Shown here: piece after piece, positions 60,881 through 64,000 of the stretch
How positions within the stretch are numbered: position 1 is the first letter of the stretch
How the letters are laid out: each line of letters starts with the position of its first letter
NCBI GenBank assembly: GCA_937996655.1
Contig: CALKUK010000013.1
Coordinates: forward strand, 186,001-250,000
Source of the DNA: an uncultured Sphingomonadaceae bacterium
Lineage (GTDB): Bacteria; Pseudomonadota; Alphaproteobacteria; Sphingomonadales; Sphingomonadaceae
DNA length: 64,000 nt
Reading direction: 5' to 3'
Notes under the pieces: generated by a model
Database searches by the model: none
Told to the model about the DNA's origin: nothing
Seen by the model: only the letters and a program-made list of their open reading frames with translations
Translations under genes and position numbers: made by a program

Positions 60881-61531
60881 TCAGTCGAGATCAGATTTTT
60901 GGAGAGACCTGTTCCATATCTGAATTCGTTCGAAAGCATGGTCTTTCATGGCTTCGGCAAAGAGGCTGATGCACTCCTGAAGCCGCACGCGATATTCACC
61001 GGCAGACCTGATTTTCGAATTGTCCAAATCTGAGAACAATGTTGCGATGGGCTTACCTATCCCAGAGGCAATGAGCCTGTCATTCTCATCCAGTTCGAAG
61101 AGACCCGAGCGACGGGCCGATGCCTGATTGCCGATCGCCACGAGATAGGTTTCCATAATACTTTGCTGGAGAGCCAAGTCGTTGGCTGCCTTTTCGGGGT
61201 CTTCCTCCGACTTCGTTGGTTTTGAGCATGGGCGGTGCTCAAGCCGCACGATCATCTTTTGAGTTTCGACACTGCCCGAAACTGCCTGATTGACGATCCT
61301 TTTCGCGATCACCTTGTTGGCTTTCATTTTCGTTTTTTTGCCGTCCTGGCCGCTGACGACGAGGTCTTCGTCAAGGCACTCTTCAAGCGCTTTCAGAACG
61401 GACGCTTCCTTCGGGGGTCGGCCGTTGGGATTTGGCGAAGGTTGATCCTTCTGGAAGCGGGTCGAGATAGGCGGCTTCCCATAGCCAACTTCATAATTTG
61501 CTTTTGGGGTCGATTTTGGCTTCTTGCTCAT
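60881..61531 (-). CDS. DUF5681 protein
   Basis: A 216-residue protein starting at ATG 61529-61531 (MSKKPKSTPKANYEVGYGKP), which overlaps the methyltransferase stop by 4 bases. The N-terminal motif (VGYGKPPISTRFQKDQPSPN then GRPPK) is the DUF5681 signature, a short KPP..RFxxGxSGNPxGRP-type region. The rest is helical and not recognised. DUF5681 proteins sit in prophages and islands next to methyltransferases or terminases, and may bind DNA or guide packaging. Function not established. Confidence 0.8.
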   Translation of the reverse strand: MSKKPKSTPKANYEVGYGKPPISTRFQKDQPSPNPNGRPPKEASVLKALEECLDEDLVVSGQDGKKTKMKANKVIAKRIVNQAVSGSVETQKMIVRLEHRPCSKPTKSEEDPEKAANDLALQQSIMETYLVAIGNQASARRSGLFELDENDRLIASGIGKPIATLFSDLDNSKIRSAGEYRVRLQECISLFAEAMKDHAFERIQIWNRSLQKSDLD

Positions 61532-62817
61532 GCTGCAGCCTTCTGGCGCTGCCGCCGCTGGCTGAGCGTCTCTCCCGTTGCCTCCAGCACCGGCTCCTGC
61601 CCGGTCAATGCCGCCCAACGGTCCAACGCGACATCGACGTAGTGGGGATCAAGCTCCAGCCCATAACAAACACGTCCGGTCCGTTCTGCAGCAATCAGGG
61701 TGGTGCCTGACCCCATGAAGGTGTCGAGCACAATGTCTCCGGGCTTGGTTACATCCTGAATTGCGTCCGCCACCATCGCCACCGGTTTGACCGTCGGGTG
61801 CAAAGCGAGATCGTGTTTGCGGGTTCCGCTGAAGCCGTTGACCGAGGGGTATTCCCAGATGTTGGTGCGATAGCGGCCGTGCTTGCCAAGTTGCACATTG
61901 TTGCGATGTTGGGCCTCTCCCACCCGGCACACAAAAATAAGCTCGTGCTGGGACCGATACAGCTTACCAAGCCCCGCATTGTTTTTTGACCAGACGCAGA
62001 TGTTGAGCCGCAGCGTATAAGCCTCGTCTGCCGCCGCGATCAGTTCGCCTGCGTGATGGTGGTCCATGCAGATAAAGTGGATTGCGCCTTGGCGTGACAC
62101 TGAGGCGCAGCGGCCAGGGCAATCTGCCAAGAACGCCTCAAACTCAGACTTGCTCATTTCGCCAGAGGCAACCTCGAACTCGCGGTGCCGGAACTGGCCG
62201 CGACCGGTCGCATAGCCGTCGATCGGCACATTATAGGGCGGATCGAGAAAGGCGGCATCGGCCTCAGCCCCTGCCATCAGTGCGCCGAGCGCGTCCTGCT
62301 GCCGGATATCCCCGCAGCCGAGCCGGTGCTTGCCAAGCAGCCAGATATCGCCGGGTTGCGTGACAGCGTCCTCAACGGTTGGCGGGATCACGTCTTCTGC
62401 GGGGTCCTCTTGTTCCGACAGAAAGACGTCGACTTCGCCAATCTCGAAGCCAGTGATCTCAATGTCGAGGCCAGAAACAATGATCTCCTGAAGTTCGACC
62501 TTCAGCAGATCAACATCCCAACTCGAGCTCAGAGCAATCTTGTTGTCGGCGACCCGCAACAGACGCTTTTGCGCCTCGGTTAGCCCGGGCAAGATGACAA
62601 CAGGCGCCTCTGTGAGTTTGAGCTTTTTGGCAGCGAGAAGCCGCCCGTGTCCGGCGATGATGACGCCCTCCTCATCAATCAGAATGGGGTTCGCAAAGGC
62701 AGTCGCCTCAATACTCTTGGCGATCTGCGCCACCTGTCGCACGCTGTGCATCCGCGCGTTGGTCGGACAAGGGGTCAGCTTGTCGAGAGAACGATATTGT
62801 AAAGTAAGTTCGTGCAC
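61528..62817 (-). CDS. ParB-like domain fused to a DNA methyltransferase
   Basis: A 429-residue protein. The N-terminal ParB/Srx-like domain (about 5-100) has NARMHS, GVIIAGHGRLLAAKKL and ADNKIAL. The C-terminal methyltransferase has DPPY (192-195) before FMGSGTT (367-373), the order of beta-class N6-adenine or N4-cytosine enzymes. A TRD-like region is between. No restriction gene is near, so it is an orphan methyltransferase, a frequent prophage or island cargo that may protect DNA. Start at ATG 62815-62817; it begins the leftward four-gene run to the recombinase. Confidence 0.9.
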   Translation of the reverse strand: MHELTLQYRSLDKLTPCPTNARMHSVRQVAQIAKSIEATAFANPILIDEEGVIIAGHGRLLAAKKLKLTEAPVVILPGLTEAQKRLLRVADNKIALSSSWDVDLLKVELQEIIVSGLDIEITGFEIGEVDVFLSEQEDPAEDVIPPTVEDAVTQPGDIWLLGKHRLGCGDIRQQDALGALMAGAEADAAFLDPPYNVPIDGYATGRGQFRHREFEVASGEMSKSEFEAFLADCPGRCASVSRQGAIHFICMDHHHAGELIAAADEAYTLRLNICVWSKNNAGLGKLYRSQHELIFVCRVGEAQHRNNVQLGKHGRYRTNIWEYPSVNGFSGTRKHDLALHPTVKPVAMVADAIQDVTKPGDIVLDTFMGSGTTLIAAERTGRVCYGLELDPHYVDVALDRWAALTGQEPVLEATGETLSQRRQRQKAAA

Positions 62818-63565
62818 GCAGCGCCTCGTCGAAGGAATTTGGGGAGTATCGACACCTTCCAGAAGGAAGGAGGCGCGCGCCTACAAACGAGCGTACGAAC
62901 AACAGGAAAATCCTATACACCGGCACTTGTGTCAAGTAGCCAAAATGCGTGCTTGGGGATTACTCGAAAAAACTCGCCAACTGACACCGTTAGGAAACCG
63001 CTAGGACCAATCGTAGAAAATTTCTGGCAGGTGAGAACAGTGTTGGAAAAAGTGGATGACGGAGCCAGTGAACGCGTTACGCTGCTCTAATCCGCCACCA
63101 AAGAAAATGGCTGTCCTGGAGAGGCTAATGACCGCTTACAAGCAAGCCTGTGGAATGACGAAAGTCCTCCCATCCAACCCCGGCGTCCACGTTTGCAAAG
63201 AAGCGGTGCGCGCTTCCCAAACCCTTTTGGAGCCATCGTTTGAATGCGATCTTGCCCCAGTCAGCTAGCAGAAATTTGCGGCCAGGAAACTGCGCGAAAT
63301 GAGCCGCCGAACGACTAACCAGTTTTAAGATGGTCGCCTTCCCAAAATGCGTCGATAGAATGCTACACAATGGTTTAGGCGAACCGAATAACCACAGAAA
63401 TTGTCACCACCGCGCGTCATGCGACAATTCTATGCTTTGCCGGAACGCCAGCGCTAGACAGTCTGCTTTTCAAGGAGGGTCGGGCTTCCCCATGCCAATG
63501 AGGCACAGCCTAACCCTCCTTAAATCGTGCCTTTAACGCTCTGTCCAGCCTACCGCGGGTGGCGA
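62818..63565. other. Stretch of about 750 bases without a convincing gene
   Basis: Short open frames exist on both strands (the longest about 90 codons), but none has a good start, codon use like the neighbours, or a family I know. Base composition is visibly less GC-rich than the flanking genes. It may be decayed mobile-element DNA or the edge of the island. I see no tRNA, no clear inverted repeats and no second copy of the AACAGGGAA motif. Confidence 0.5.
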
Positions 63566-64000
63566 TCAGCCAATGACGTTGTCGTGGAAGTTGGTAGTTG
63601 TGAGCGCGCTGGCCCCCAAGCCGTTGACCGTTCCCAACAGCAAAACCTCATTCTGCATAAGGTTACCGTCGTTATTCGCGTCGACCCAATGCCAGACATT
63701 TATATTTGCATCATCGGCTGCGCTGTTGGCGATCAGGAACACCATATCCGTATGGTTCCCCCCCGTTCCCGCATCCACAAGCTTGTTGAGGAAGTTGTTG
63801 GAGGACTTGAACAGCGTTTCAACCGATTTCGCGGTATCCCCAGCGAACAGATCCGTCAGGCCGACCACATCGGCGGTCAGCTTGCTTGGAACGTCGGCTA
63901 CGTCTGGGTCGCTGACCAGGCCTTCATAGATGCTTACGTGGTTCGGATTGTGGAGCGATAGGTTAGAGAAATCCAAGACGTCATTCTCTGAACCCTGCCC
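63566..64000 (-). CDS. C-terminal part of a large RTX/bluetail-like surface protein
   Basis: The frame is open to the window edge (beginning GQGSENDVLDFSNLS), so the 5' part lies outside; 144 codons are seen before the stop at 63566. DVLDFSNLS is the usual sequence after RTX calcium-binding nonapeptide repeats. The end has INVWHWVDANNDGNLMQNEV, a short acidic strand typical of the bluetail/RTX C-terminal secretion region, then a GTVNGLGASALTTTNF tail. Such proteins are secreted by type I systems and may be adhesins or enzymes. Only the tail is present, so no activity can be given. Confidence 0.65.
   Translation of the reverse strand, partial: GQGSENDVLDFSNLSLHNPNHVSIYEGLVSDPDVADVPSKLTADVVGLTDLFAGDTAKSVETLFKSSNNFLNKLVDAGTGGNHTDMVFLIANSAADDANINVWHWVDANNDGNLMQNEVLLLGTVNGLGASALTTTNFHDNVIG

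Noticed and set aside
63125..63370. 81-codon open frame on the minus strand in the gene-poor stretch
   Set aside because: No family, no ribosome-binding site seen, and other frames there are of similar length; I could not support it as a gene or as a transposase remnant.
58316..64000. Direct repeat of the tRNA-Ser 3' end as an attR site
   Set aside because: I looked for a second copy of the T arm and acceptor end up to the window edge and found none; large serine recombinases also rarely use tRNA ends.
1..64000. CRISPR array, rRNA operon, or complete insertion sequence
   Set aside because: No regularly spaced repeats, no rRNA sequence and no complete transposase with flanking inverted repeats were seen.

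Overview
The window reads as chromosome of a sphingomonad (order Sphingomonadales, Alphaproteobacteria). The reasons are the protein sequences themselves: a protocatechuate 4,5-cleavage (lig) gene set very like that of Sphingobium SYK-6, several TonB-dependent receptors, the alphaproteobacterial lptD-surA-pdxA-rsmA block, GC-rich codon use, and degenerate copies of a palindromic intergenic repeat that I recall from sphingomonads. No genus can be fixed from the sequence alone.

Region 1 (1-10.4 kb) is an accessory catabolic module: three SnoaL/NTF2-like proteins, a DUF8021-like protein, a periplasmic PQQ- and haem-dependent dehydrogenase, a DUF3237 protein, a carotenoid-oxygenase-family (lignostilbene-dioxygenase-like) enzyme, an NmrA-like reductase, a CmcJ-like oxygenase and two aldo/keto reductases. 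The same 14-base palindrome lies in the divergent promoter at 0.7 kb and before the carotenoid-oxygenase-type gene at 7.6 kb, which suggests one regulon. The substrate is not known.

Region 2 (10.4-18.6 kb) holds every enzyme needed to take protocatechuate to pyruvate and oxaloacetate. One transcript runs leftward (a DUF1932 dehydrogenase-like gene, then ligJ-ligA-ligB-ligC) and one rightward (ligK-ligU-ligI). A LysR-type regulator with two DNA-binding HTH domains lies between them. Region 1 probably feeds aromatic intermediates into this pathway, and a TonB-dependent receptor at 19.5-21.7 kb may import substrate.

Region 3 (18.6-50.8 kb) is mostly core: glpK, ndk, holC-pepA, lptD-surA-pdxA-rsmA, an rsmB-like methyltransferase, guaB, an acyl-CoA dehydrogenase, a Sua5-type tsaC gene, a DEAD-box helicase, msrA, tRNA-Gln, ilvE, proC, tspO, tlyA, dxs and a LytTR/LytS-type two-component pair. 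A 500-base AT-rich non-coding stretch (40.0-40.5 kb) carries a full CtrA-type box array.

Region 4 (50.9-58.3 kb) has an HD-domain protein of the PhnZ/MIOX-like type, two tandem paralogous TonB-dependent receptors that share leader elements and terminators, and a periplasmic cyclophilin.

Region 5 (58.3-64 kb) looks like a mobile element beside tRNA-Ser: AACAGGGAA repeats, a large serine recombinase, a DUF2924 gene, a DUF5681 gene and a ParB-methyltransferase fusion. A 750-base stretch without a convincing gene follows, then the 3' part of a large RTX/bluetail-like surface protein gene that runs off the window.
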